From: Endozoicomonadaceae bacterium
GTDB taxonomy: Bacteria > Pseudomonadota > Gammaproteobacteria > Pseudomonadales > Endozoicomonadaceae
NCBI GenBank assembly: GCA_023146365.1
Contig: JAGLCE010000058.1
Coordinates: 1-13,442, forward strand
DNA: 13,442 nt
Direction of reading: 5' to 3'
In this document: positions 1 to 6,208 of the stretch, piece by piece
How the letters are laid out: the number at the start of each line of letters is the position of its first letter
How positions within the stretch are numbered: the first letter of the stretch is position 1
Position numbers and translations under genes: made by a program
The notes under the pieces: generated by a model
Database searches by the model: none
Told to the model about the DNA's origin: nothing
The model's input: only the letters and a program-made list of their open reading frames with translations

Positions 1-114
1 GATAGTGAGGCGAGTGACGTTATACTTCTTGGCCAGTGACGCCTGATTCTCTTTCGAGTGATGTATTTCTTCTCGCAGCATCCGAGTGGTTCTTGCGCTA
101 GGATGAATCTTCAT
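1..114 (-). CDS. IS481-type transposase, N-terminal 38 residues (runs off the window start)
   Basis: Reading the minus strand from the ATG at 114 gives a protein beginning MKIHPSARTT, followed by a helix-turn-helix-like stretch (QASLAKKYNVTRLTI) that reaches the window edge. The opening 'MKIH..AR.T' followed by an 'ALA.KY.V...T' helix-turn-helix is the usual N-terminus of IS481-family and related integrase-type transposases. The DDE catalytic core would lie outside the window, so whether the gene is intact is unknown. It starts about 100 bp inside a candidate IS terminus (199-215), a normal leader length, and the element lies in the 3' part of dptF. The family assignment rests only on this short N-terminus and the TGT...ACA terminus; a related IS3-type element is possible. 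Confidence 0.55.
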   Translation of the reverse strand, partial: MKIHPSARTTRMLREEIHHSKENQASLAKKYNVTRLTI

Positions 115-198
115 TCTTGGGCACCTTGAAGTGACGCAATAAGTTCCTCTAGTATCTCTTGAGCGAGGAATAATGGGTAGCTCCTAAAAGGAATACCA

Positions 199-215
199 TC
201 AGGCGAGACCCAACA
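199..215. repeat. Terminal inverted repeat of the IS481-type element
   Basis: TCAGGCGAGACCCAACA ends the element on its right side. Read outward-in it is TGTTGGGTCTCGCCTGA, starting with the TGT typical of IS481 ends. The same 17 bases with one change recur at 3541-3557 in the same orientation, which supports a mobile-element terminus. The element interior lies toward lower coordinates, where the transposase start is found. It forms the junction with dptF: the last five codons of the dptF reading frame are encoded by this repeat. Confidence 0.6.
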
Positions 216-1476
216 GATCACAGCTGCCATGAGATGATAGATAGAACTCATTCTTTGAAAGGTACGGAGCGCTGCGATTGGCGTATTTATTAATGGCCTT
301 TAGCACTATCTCGCTATAAAAATCATTCAGCCATTTTTCATCGACACTCTCGCCACAACAACAATTGTGCGCGCCCCACACCTCTTTATATTTTTGTAGC
401 GGGGCTTCATTGAAGGAGCCCTTAAAATTTATGTGATAAGAATTATCCAGAGTATTATCATCTTTCAGTAAGTAAAACAAACGCACGATAGATTGCTGGC
501 TTAGGCTTTTAGGAATATTAAATTTATCACTAACCAAGGCTTCGAACTTTTGAAAGTCACTATCCTCTAGCTCCAGAGTTCGGTGAAGCACAAACAGGTC
601 TAATTTTTGGTTACGAATAACACCGGGATCAAAATCACTCAATACTTCGAGCAACTCATTATCGCCTCCGTTAAACAGGTTATCGAACAAGTACTCAGGT
701 CCTGTCAGAATGCAATAAATAAAATCCAGAAGCATACGAGCAGTGACAAACTGATCTTTTCGAATACGAGCGTTTAGTAATAACTCAATAACAACGCTCT
801 GCACATGTGGATTTCTCAGCATTAGGTAGTTTGAGGTAAGAATTCTTTCCTTAGGCTCAGATAAGGATTTGTTGAAGTATTCCCGAAACTTATTTTCCTT
901 GTCGTCTTTAACTACGTTATCAAGCAGGCAACTAAAGAATGGGGAGGACACTTTCCCATCCTTGATGATGAATTTGGGGAATGATTCAAAATCTAAAAAT
1001 GTGTAACGAGAATCAACAGCCTCTCCATCTAGAAAACTATTAATGGCCTTTTTCGTATCCCAGTGCGAAGCATCCTCCCCACGCGCATAGTTTCCTAGCA
1101 TGTCAATATTGATGCCTACGACTAAAGCTCTAGGGTTATCTGAATATTGAGTGAAGATGTCATTAAGTGTATCTATGGCGTTACGTTTTGGCTCGAAGCT
1201 GTGAGTCGCATCCAAATGAAAGTGGGCATACCGCTCGTGCTCATTCTTGTACTTTGTCAGGATTTCAGACTTGCCATCCCCGCTACTACCACAAAGAAAA
1301 ATAATTTCATCTGACTTGAGGCTAAGCAACTTTTTTTCGAACGCTACCTCTATATCCGTTTTTACATAGAGGCATTTCTTCAACTCATCGAGTTCAGTCT
1401 CTGCCAGCTCATTGGCTGTAGCCACAGCAAATGGCGATGCCTTCGATAAAACGCCTAGTGCTTCCCTTAGATCCAT
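199..1476 (-). pseudogene. dptF: DptF, phosphorothioation-dependent restriction protein, 3'-truncated by an IS
   Basis: DptF is the putative NTPase of the DptFGH restriction complex that attacks DNA lacking phosphorothioate marks made by the Dnd proteins. The sequence shows a Walker A motif GSSGDGKS at residues 63-70 after a hydrophobic strand (EIIFLC), then family-typical stretches such as HFHLDATHSFEP and LVVGINIDMLGNYA. Residues 1-420 look authentic; the last five (LLGLA) are encoded by the IS481-type terminus. The product is therefore shorter than the 500-plus residues I recall for the family and lacks its C-terminus. The ATG at 1476 follows a modest GAAAG ribosome site. dptG and dptH, normally downstream, are not visible; IS DNA lies on both sides. 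It is most likely a non-functional relic of a Dnd/Dpt island. Recognition is from memory of the family, with high confidence in the name and moderate confidence that it is dead. Confidence 0.8.
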
Positions 1477-1559
1477 TATCTTTCACTTCATCGTATGTTT
1501 TTTAATCACAAGTTCTTATGGCTCTCTAATGAGTTACCCAAGGCTATCGTAATATGCAA

Positions 1560-2673
1560 GATATTGTCAAATGTGGTGTATGGGCATCAGGCGGCGTTCT
1601 GATTTGATTGACTCGTTACCTGCTCTCCATCCTTGAACTCAACGTTATTAACCACAAGGGCCAGCAGGGTGAATCCCTTAATCCTTTTCCAGTTCTTCTG
1701 CGCTGACTCCAGCAGCTTGAAGACCATCGCCAAGGTCGTACTCTTAGATCCGCAGTTGCGGGTACGCTTGGTCCGTAAGCGAACCGTAGCGAAGGTTGAC
1801 TCAATCGCTGGTGCCGAGTGGCCGGATACGTCTTGGTTATCGCCTTCCAGAATCCCAACGCACCACCTCCAATCGCAAGCTTCGGAGACGTTTCAAGACC
1901 TCGTTCACGTAAGCCGACCAGTCGCTCTTCCCAGCTCGCAGTTGACTCACGATAACCGTCTTCTACAGCCACCAACTCCTTACAACCATGCTCAGTAACT
2001 CCGATGATCACCAGCAGGCACAATCGGTCATCCATCCGCACATTGCTATAAACGCCATCAGCCCATAAATAGATATAGCGTTTGTTATTCAGATCGCGAC
2101 GACTCCATTGCCCGTGCTCCTCCTGCCATTTGACTTTAAGCCGGGAAATCGTATTGGCCGACAGCCCTTTGGCCTGATCACCCAGCAGTGATGCTAATGA
2201 TTCCTGGAAGTCTCCAGTGGAGATTCCTTTCAGGTACAGCCATGGCAATAGCTCTTCAACACTGCGCGCTCGCTTAAGATAAGGAGGCAGAAGGTTGCTG
2301 TTGAATCTGATTCCAGATCCGCTGAGATCGCGTACTTTAACCTCAACATTCCCGATGCCCGTCTGCACCGTTCGCTCGGGCAAATGACCGTTGCGAACCA
2401 CGGCCTGCCGACCATCAGATAGTCGCACGTCAGCATGCTGATCGAGTAACGTCTGCAACTCGGCCTCGACTGCCTGGGAGATCAACCGACGCGCACCTGA
2501 TCTGAGTCATTCGGAAAGTGAATCGCCGGTACTATTCTCTGGTTGTGAAAGAGCTGTCAGGGTAACCTTCGACATGGCGTATCACCTTCTGTTGGTTGTT
2601 GATCTGCAGAGATCAATCAACAGGATACGCCATCCTCTCTATCTTTTTCCCATACACCAGAAATCACCATATC
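1560..2673 (-). mobile_element. IS256-family element, internally deleted (about 1.1 kb)
   Basis: The imperfect ends are about 25 bp: 1560-1584 on the plus strand and the reverse complement of 2649-2673 share the inner block TGGTGTATGGG and an outer GATAT. They enclose a single minus-strand transposase gene. The length is clearly below the usual 1.3-1.4 kb because of a deletion inside the gene. I see no convincing 8-9 bp target duplication in the immediate flanks. A second, 117-bp copy of the gene's 3' end plus terminus lies at 5862-5978. Confidence 0.75.
1587..2575 (-). pseudogene. IS256-family transposase, with a nonsense codon, an internal deletion and a mutated catalytic Asp
   Basis: The original start is the ATG at 2575 (MSKVTLTALSQPENS...). 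An in-frame TGA at 2509-2507 interrupts the conserved 'LRSGARRL' block. The frame continues through typical IS256 stretches: LPWLYLKGISTGDF, LWADGVYSNVR (first catalytic Asp) and SPKLAIGGGALGFW, where the usual second Asp of 'IGDGALGFW' is Gly (GGT for GAT). After TRHQR the frame jumps at about 1805/1806 to AIESTFATVRLRT in another frame, so roughly 100 residues are missing. The C-terminal part (GFTLLALVVNNVEFKDGE to NQNAA, stop at 1589-1587) is well preserved but out of frame. Three independent lesions make this gene certainly inactive. Family assignment is confident. Confidence 0.85.
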
Positions 2674-2781
2674 TCAATATTTATATGTTTTAAAATAAAT
2701 TGCGGACAATTCTCAGTACAAAGTTGAATCCTGAGCCTCATTCTGTGTTCTTAAGTTCGGGAAACTGTGCAAGCAATCAAT

Positions 2782-2797
2782 AAGTCACGGATTCAGG
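2782..2797. repeat. Orphan IS1380-type terminus (right-end orientation)
   Basis: AAGTCACGGATTCAGG is the exact reverse complement of the first 16 bases of the IS1380-type left end at 13144. It therefore represents the opposite end of such an element, with the element interior toward lower coordinates. The 50 bp to its left could be the very end of an IS1380 transposase gene (a frame reading LKFGKLCKQSIS), but that is too short to assign. It appears to be the remaining scar of an element whose body was lost between here and the IS256 end at 2673. Confidence 0.5.
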
Positions 2798-2912
2798 TTT
2801 CTGATATTATAGGGCTATCGATTGAACTTTTATTCACTATTTTGAATCCAATATATCATCAGGTGAAATACGCACTAACTGTAACTATTTCATATTAAAT
2901 GCAACCCAACAT

Positions 2913-2917
2913 AAGGA
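2913..2917 (+). promoter_or_regulatory. Ribosome binding site deciding the start at 2926
   Basis: AAGGA lies 8 nt before the ATG at 2926. The earlier in-frame ATG at 2899 has no such site. This supports the shorter protein and is a small argument that the ORF is, or was, translated. Confidence 0.5.
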
Positions 2918-2925
2918 TTTTTTTC

Positions 2926-3504
2926 ATGCCTATAACCTGCTCTTGTATTTGCTTAAGAGTCAGCAATACCAACCAAACATGTTACGATTTATCAGTGGAC
3001 GCCCCTACTAGGTTGACTTCGATGAGCACAATTCCTTGGTCTAAACCATTATTGCAAGAAGCTAGGTGGGTTTCGCTGGGCACAGTTCACTGGTCTAAAC
3101 CACTATTGCAAGAAGCATTTTTATGGCTGTCAGCTGACGGATGCTTTGCTACTAACGAGCATAATATTCACTGCTCCCAGTGCCACAGAACTGTTAGTGG
3201 TCACGATGCCGAAAATTATATGATCTGTTTGGATAGGGATGCCAACAGGCAAGTCTTTCATAATTTCGGTTGTAAGGTGAAAGACAGCATTAATGATTCA
3301 AAAGAAATCTCAAATCAAAGGCAACTCTGTGGCTTTGCAACTGGTTTTTTTAGCACTCTGCTCAGTCCCATGATTAATAATAAATTGGAAGGATTCAGAG
3401 CAGGACCAATCTGCAGATGCATAATAAAAGGCAACATTATTTTATTTAGCGCTACTGTTTTGCTTCCGATTATAATAAAAGTACTGAGAGACCTCAGCAT
3501 TTGA
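2926..3504 (+). CDS. Cysteine-rich protein, possible rearranged IAP-like (BIR/RING) relic
   Basis: 192 residues from the ATG with the AAGGA site. No family is certain. Residues about 28-86 can be read as the front of a BIR (inhibitor-of-apoptosis) domain: RLTSMSTIPW, then LSADGCFATNEHNIHCSQC, resembling 'RL.SF..WP ... LA.AGF ... V.C..C'. The second half (W, H, C) of the domain is absent. Next comes ICLDRDANRQVF (100-111), resembling the start of an IAP-type RING ('CxICxDREANxxF'), and near the C-terminus GPICRCIIKG (160-169), resembling the RING end 'CPICRGIIKG'. Several zinc ligands are replaced (Tyr for the first RING Cys, Gly for the Cys of CPIC), so this would be degenerate. Residues 169-187 (GNIILFSATVLLPIIIKVL) could be a membrane segment. 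A 54-bp duplication lies inside the BIR-like part. Alternatives are a random ORF or an unrelated zinc protein. Its neighbours are IS scars on both sides. Confidence 0.4.
   Translation: MPITCSCICLRVSNTNQTCYDLSVDAPTRLTSMSTIPWSKPLLQEARWVSLGTVHWSKPLLQEAFLWLSADGCFATNEHNIHCSQCHRTVSGHDAENYMICLDRDANRQVFHNFGCKVKDSINDSKEISNQRQLCGFATGFFSTLLSPMINNKLEGFRAGPICRCIIKGNIILFSATVLLPIIIKVLRDLSI
3008..3115 (+). repeat. Two tandem 54-bp direct repeats inside the cysteine-rich ORF
   Basis: Units 3008-3061 and 3062-3115 both begin CTAGG and end GGTCTAAACCA(T/C)TATTGCAAGAAG. The first halves differ at several bases and the last 25 bases at only one. The unit is a multiple of three and keeps the reading frame, giving WSKPLLQEA twice. 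Divergence between the copies shows the duplication is not brand new. Confidence 0.85.
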
Positions 3505-3510
3505 CTATGA

Positions 3511-3541
3511 CCTGAATCCTTGACTTCAAAGCAAAAATAAT
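3511..3541 (+). repeat. IS1380-type left-end stub (31 bp), truncated
   Basis: It begins CCTGAATCC and matches 13144-13174 at 30 of 31 bases (T for G at the tenth). The match stops abruptly at 3541, where an IS481-type terminus begins. Only the terminus of this IS1380 copy survives. Its right-hand continuation was replaced by the other element or by a deletion that fused the two. Confidence 0.65.
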
Positions 3542-3557
3542 CAGGCGAGACCCGACA
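3541..3557. repeat. IS481-type terminus, second copy
   Basis: TCAGGCGAGACCCGACA differs from 199-215 by one base and has the same orientation, so its element should lie to the left; instead the IS1380 stub abuts it. No IS481 transposase is found between 2800 and 3540. It is therefore a solo end left by deletion. Confidence 0.55.
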
Positions 3558-3574
3558 ACTAAGTAAAGAGACCA

Positions 3575-3601
3575 CCATAGCTATGGTTCACCAGAACCAT
3601 A
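3575..3601. other. Palindrome overlapping a perfect hairpin upstream of the 618-residue gene
   Basis: CCATAGCTATGG (3575-3586) is a perfect 12-bp palindrome. It overlaps an 8-bp perfect stem TATGGTTC/GAACCATA with loop ACCA (3582-3601), so two mutually exclusive foldings are possible. An AT-rich run follows, but not a clean T tract, so it is a poor intrinsic terminator. It could be an operator, an attenuating hairpin or an IS-related structure. The site is about 100 bp before the start at 3698. Confidence 0.4.
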
Positions 3602-3684
3602 AATAATAATATTTATATTTTTGCCATGGAGAACTTAGCAATTATTATGTTGTCTACAATAGTTAGATACTAGTAAAAGCATGA

Positions 3685-3691
3685 ATAGGAT
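3685..3691 (+). promoter_or_regulatory. Ribosome binding site for the gene at 3698
   Basis: ATAGGAT is centred about 9 nt before the ATG at 3698, a good position for a Shine-Dalgarno site. It supports this start. A TACAAT at 3655-3660 could be a -10 box, but no good -35 is seen at the right distance. Confidence 0.5.
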
Positions 3692-3697
3692 GTAGTT

Positions 3698-5554
3698 ATG
3701 TATGCAACAATTAATATGATAGAAGATAAAGTGCCAACTTCTGATGTTATTAGAAAATATTCCAGTCAGGATACCTTTAACAAGGTCAGGATGACATGTG
3801 AATTCAATAACAAGAAGACAGAAGTAGAATTGCCGATTAGGATACTCATAGGACTCACTACATCTGATCGAGAATCGACATTTGAAGGATGTGGATCACT
3901 CTTTAAAAATAATAAAAGTGTATCTGTGGTAGATGTAGCGAAAGCAGGATTTATGTTAATAAAAAACAATAATGAAAAAGGAAAGATATATTGCGTCGCA
4001 TGTAACACTTGCCTTCTGCATTCTAAGAACAACTATAACTACAACCATATTGATATAAGTGATTTGGAGCATATGCCATGCCCAATATCAGAAAAAATAA
4101 TTACCAGAGAATTTTCTATATCTGTTATGTCTGCTCAGCCATGTAACATGCCAGAAAGAGTATCAGTCGAATCAGGTTTGTTGGAATATTTATATTATTA
4201 TATAAGTAAAGATGAAAAAAGTATATTAGATAATATAGCTAATAATAACTCTTATGAATCTAAATTCACAGATCTCATGAATGAAAGCCCAACTTCGTCA
4301 GTCCATATGGATATCGATACTTATAGGACAATATATTGGGCTTTAAAAAACAACAAGATTTCAGCAATGCAATTTTTAGAGTATTATCATTGGCTTAGTC
4401 TATCGCTCATGTTTCATCCAGAAAAATCTACACATGCAGATATTTCTTCATTCGTAAAATCATTTGAAATACGACACAAAGATAATGAAGGTAAAGCAAT
4501 TGAGTGGAGTGATCTTAATGATGTGAAATATAAAATATATTTTAATTCAGTAGATAATAATATATTAAATTATATGCATAATAAGATGCCTTTTATTAAA
4601 CCTTCTTCACCATTTGAGGAGATATCATACTGGTGTTATAATAGCAGTAGAAATGTAAAATTATGTAAGGAAGTCAAGTTTACGCATTCGCCAGATGTTA
4701 ATAAATTGGAAATGAGTTTTACGTTTGTATCTTTTTATTCTTGTTTTAAATTTCTTGAAAGTGTGGGAAAAGATAAAAGAATTAACATGAGGCCTACATT
4801 TGGCTACGGAGATAAATATGGGTTGCTAGAATTAAGGAGAGAAGGTGCACACCCAATAGCCTTACCGTTTCCTGATCTGAAAACATTAGAAACTCCAGAT
4901 GGTGTATGGTCTGGCAAGCTAGCTTATGCTCATGATTTATTGCATGTCTATATATTAAATAAGCTAGGAGTTGAAAAACGAAATACGCTATTACAATTTA
5001 ATGATTACATTGTTTCACCTTTATTAGAATATACAAGACAAAAAATAAATGAGATTGAATGCAATGCAGCAAGTGAAGATGAAAATATACAGAAAAACAA
5101 TATTTATTTTTTAAATAATCTTAACAGGCTGACGGAAATTCTTCCTGATGAAATAAAACCACATGGTGCCGATCAAGATAATTTAACTTCATTCGATTAT
5201 TTTATAGATCATAGTGCTTGGCATAAACATTTAATAGATGCTGAAGAATGTATTATAGATCAAGCTAATGCTTATGCTAATTCTACGGTTTATATTTCAG
5301 CAATAGTTGAAGGTGCTTTGCGTGGTAGTGTGCATCAATATGATGATAAAAATCATATGGGGAAAGATATGTTTTTTTCAATCAATTTAGTATGCTATCA
5401 GGCAAAAAAAAATAAAAACCTAGATTTGGTTTTTGGCATGCTGAAAGATTTAATTTCAGGTAAAAGCGAAATTAATAATAAGATGCTGCCATTCTATAAT
5501 AGCAAACAACTATATTATATTTATTATTTTTGGAAGCAAAGTAGTTGCACATAA
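3698..5554 (+). CDS. 618-residue orphan protein with HDxxH-type motif, effector-like
   Basis: I do not recognise a characterised family. The start is supported by the AGGAT site. There is no signal peptide and no clear membrane segment, so it is probably soluble. Visible marks are C99-x2-C102-x2-C105-x2-H108, which could bind a metal; a Trp/Tyr-rich helical middle around 205-240 (TYRTIYWALKNN, FLEYYHWLSLSL); and a striking pair HPIALPFPDL (385-394) followed by LAYAHDLLHVYIL (408-420), whose H-D-x2-H core looks like a conserved catalytic or metal site. Length, AT-rich codon use and lack of relatives among housekeeping proteins resemble the large orphan proteins of intracellular gammaproteobacteria. 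It is flanked by IS ends on the left and IS256 debris on the right, with no co-transcribed partner visible. It appears intact. Any statement of secretion or enzyme activity is inference. Confidence 0.8.
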   Translation: MYATINMIEDKVPTSDVIRKYSSQDTFNKVRMTCEFNNKKTEVELPIRILIGLTTSDRESTFEGCGSLFKNNKSVSVVDVAKAGFMLIKNNNEKGKIYCVACNTCLLHSKNNYNYNHIDISDLEHMPCPISEKIITREFSISVMSAQPCNMPERVSVESGLLEYLYYYISKDEKSILDNIANNNSYESKFTDLMNESPTSSVHMDIDTYRTIYWALKNNKISAMQFLEYYHWLSLSLMFHPEKSTHADISSFVKSFEIRHKDNEGKAIEWSDLNDVKYKIYFNSVDNNILNYMHNKMPFIKPSSPFEEISYWCYNSSRNVKLCKEVKFTHSPDVNKLEMSFTFVSFYSCFKFLESVGKDKRINMRPTFGYGDKYGLLELRREGAHPIALPFPDLKTLETPDGVWSGKLAYAHDLLHVYILNKLGVEKRNTLLQFNDYIVSPLLEYTRQKINEIECNAASEDENIQKNNIYFLNNLNRLTEILPDEIKPHGADQDNLTSFDYFIDHSAWHKHLIDAEECIIDQANAYANSTVYISAIVEGALRGSVHQYDDKNHMGKDMFFSINLVCYQAKKNKNLDLVFGMLKDLISGKSEINNKMLPFYNSKQLYYIYYFWKQSSCT

Positions 5555-5642
5555 AACAAAGCGGAAATTCTGTCAGCAATGACTTCGGTAGTGTTCATAA
5601 TTATGTGTCATTTTAGTAGAATATCTAAAACAGGAATGACAC

Positions 5643-5700
5643 ATGACCCAATCATTTGATTTTTAACAAGATCTTAAAGCACTTCAGCTATGTACGGGAC
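5643..5700 (+). pseudogene. IS256-type transposase N-terminal relic
   Basis: ATG at 5643 reads MTQSFDF, then a TAA stop, then QDLKALQ. This matches the common IS256-subfamily opening 'MTQ.FDF..ALKALQ.G..L'. It is followed by unrelated sequence, so only about 15 codons survive. The leader between the inverted repeat and this ATG is also of typical length. It is much too short for function. Confidence 0.45.
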
Positions 5701-5861
5701 AAAACTTGAAGCAGAGTTTTGAAGTCTATCTGATCATTTTTTGAACATTAATTTTTTAACACTCTACGAAGCATATCTAGTCCTAGTTTGAATAGAGACT
5801 TGACTGGCCGCAAATGTTTATTCAAAGGAAGCTGTTTCGCTTCACCATAATGCCAGTGGAA

Positions 5862-5978
5862 ATATTGTCAAATGTGGTGTATGGGCATCAGGCGGCGTTC
5901 CGATCTGATTGACTCGTTACCTGCTCTCCATCCTTGAACTCAACGTTATTGACCACAAGGGCCAGCAGGGTGAATCCC
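5862..5978 (-). pseudogene. IS256 transposase 3'-end fragment (117 bp), second copy
   Basis: This stretch repeats 1561-1677 almost exactly, with differences such as GTTCCGATCTGATT against GTTCTGATTTGATT and GACC against AACC. It covers the left inverted repeat and the last roughly 29 codons (GFTLLALVVNNVEFKDGE to the terminal AA and stop) of the same transposase. Homology stops sharply at 5978 after GGTGAATCCC. It shows that this IS256 subfamily was present in at least two copies here and offers a substrate for homologous deletion or inversion with the copy at 1560. Confidence 0.8.
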
Positions 5979-6208
5979 GTACATAGGTCTGGATGCCGAT
6001 TTATTTATCGGTGCCCATATTTTTTGACCAATACACCGGCTCCTCTCAGCTGGTGCTTTCATAGAATGTGAGACTTGTTTGCAATAGCTGCGGGCTCTCA
6101 AATCCATTCTAAATGTGTCAGTTTAAATTATTGTAGACACTTGGGAACTATATGCGATAAGCAGACTCCAATTGAGGTGGATGATAAATTTTTCAGAGTA
6201 CAAATATA

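Larger units (their letters stand above)
5591..6140 (+). mobile_element. Decayed IS256-type element of a second subfamily
   Basis: The left end GTGTTCATAATTATGTGTCA (5591-5610) and the reverse complement of 6140-6115 (GTGTCTACAATAATTT...) agree at 11 of the first 14 bases, consistent with inverted repeats. Just inside the left end is a relic of an IS256 transposase N-terminus (5643 on). About 0.8 kb of the usual body is missing, and a piece of the other IS256 subfamily (5862-5978) lies within. Stretches 5741-5861 and 5979-6115 contain nothing I recognise. The boundaries are tentative. Confidence 0.35.

Noticed and set aside
1633..1998. 121-codon plus-strand frame opposite the IS256 transposase
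   Set aside because: It is the complement of well-conserved transposase sequence on the minus strand and has no ribosome site or recognisable protein features.
2230..2436. 68-codon minus-strand frame within the IS256 gene
   Set aside because: Shadow of the transposase N-terminal region in another frame.
3008..3115. CRISPR-like array
   Set aside because: Only two adjacent diverged units without spacers, inside an open frame: a tandem duplication, not CRISPR.
3315..3578. 87-codon minus-strand frame opposite the cysteine-rich ORF
   Set aside because: It crosses two IS termini at its start and has no supported initiation site; the plus-strand frame has the better ribosome site and motifs.
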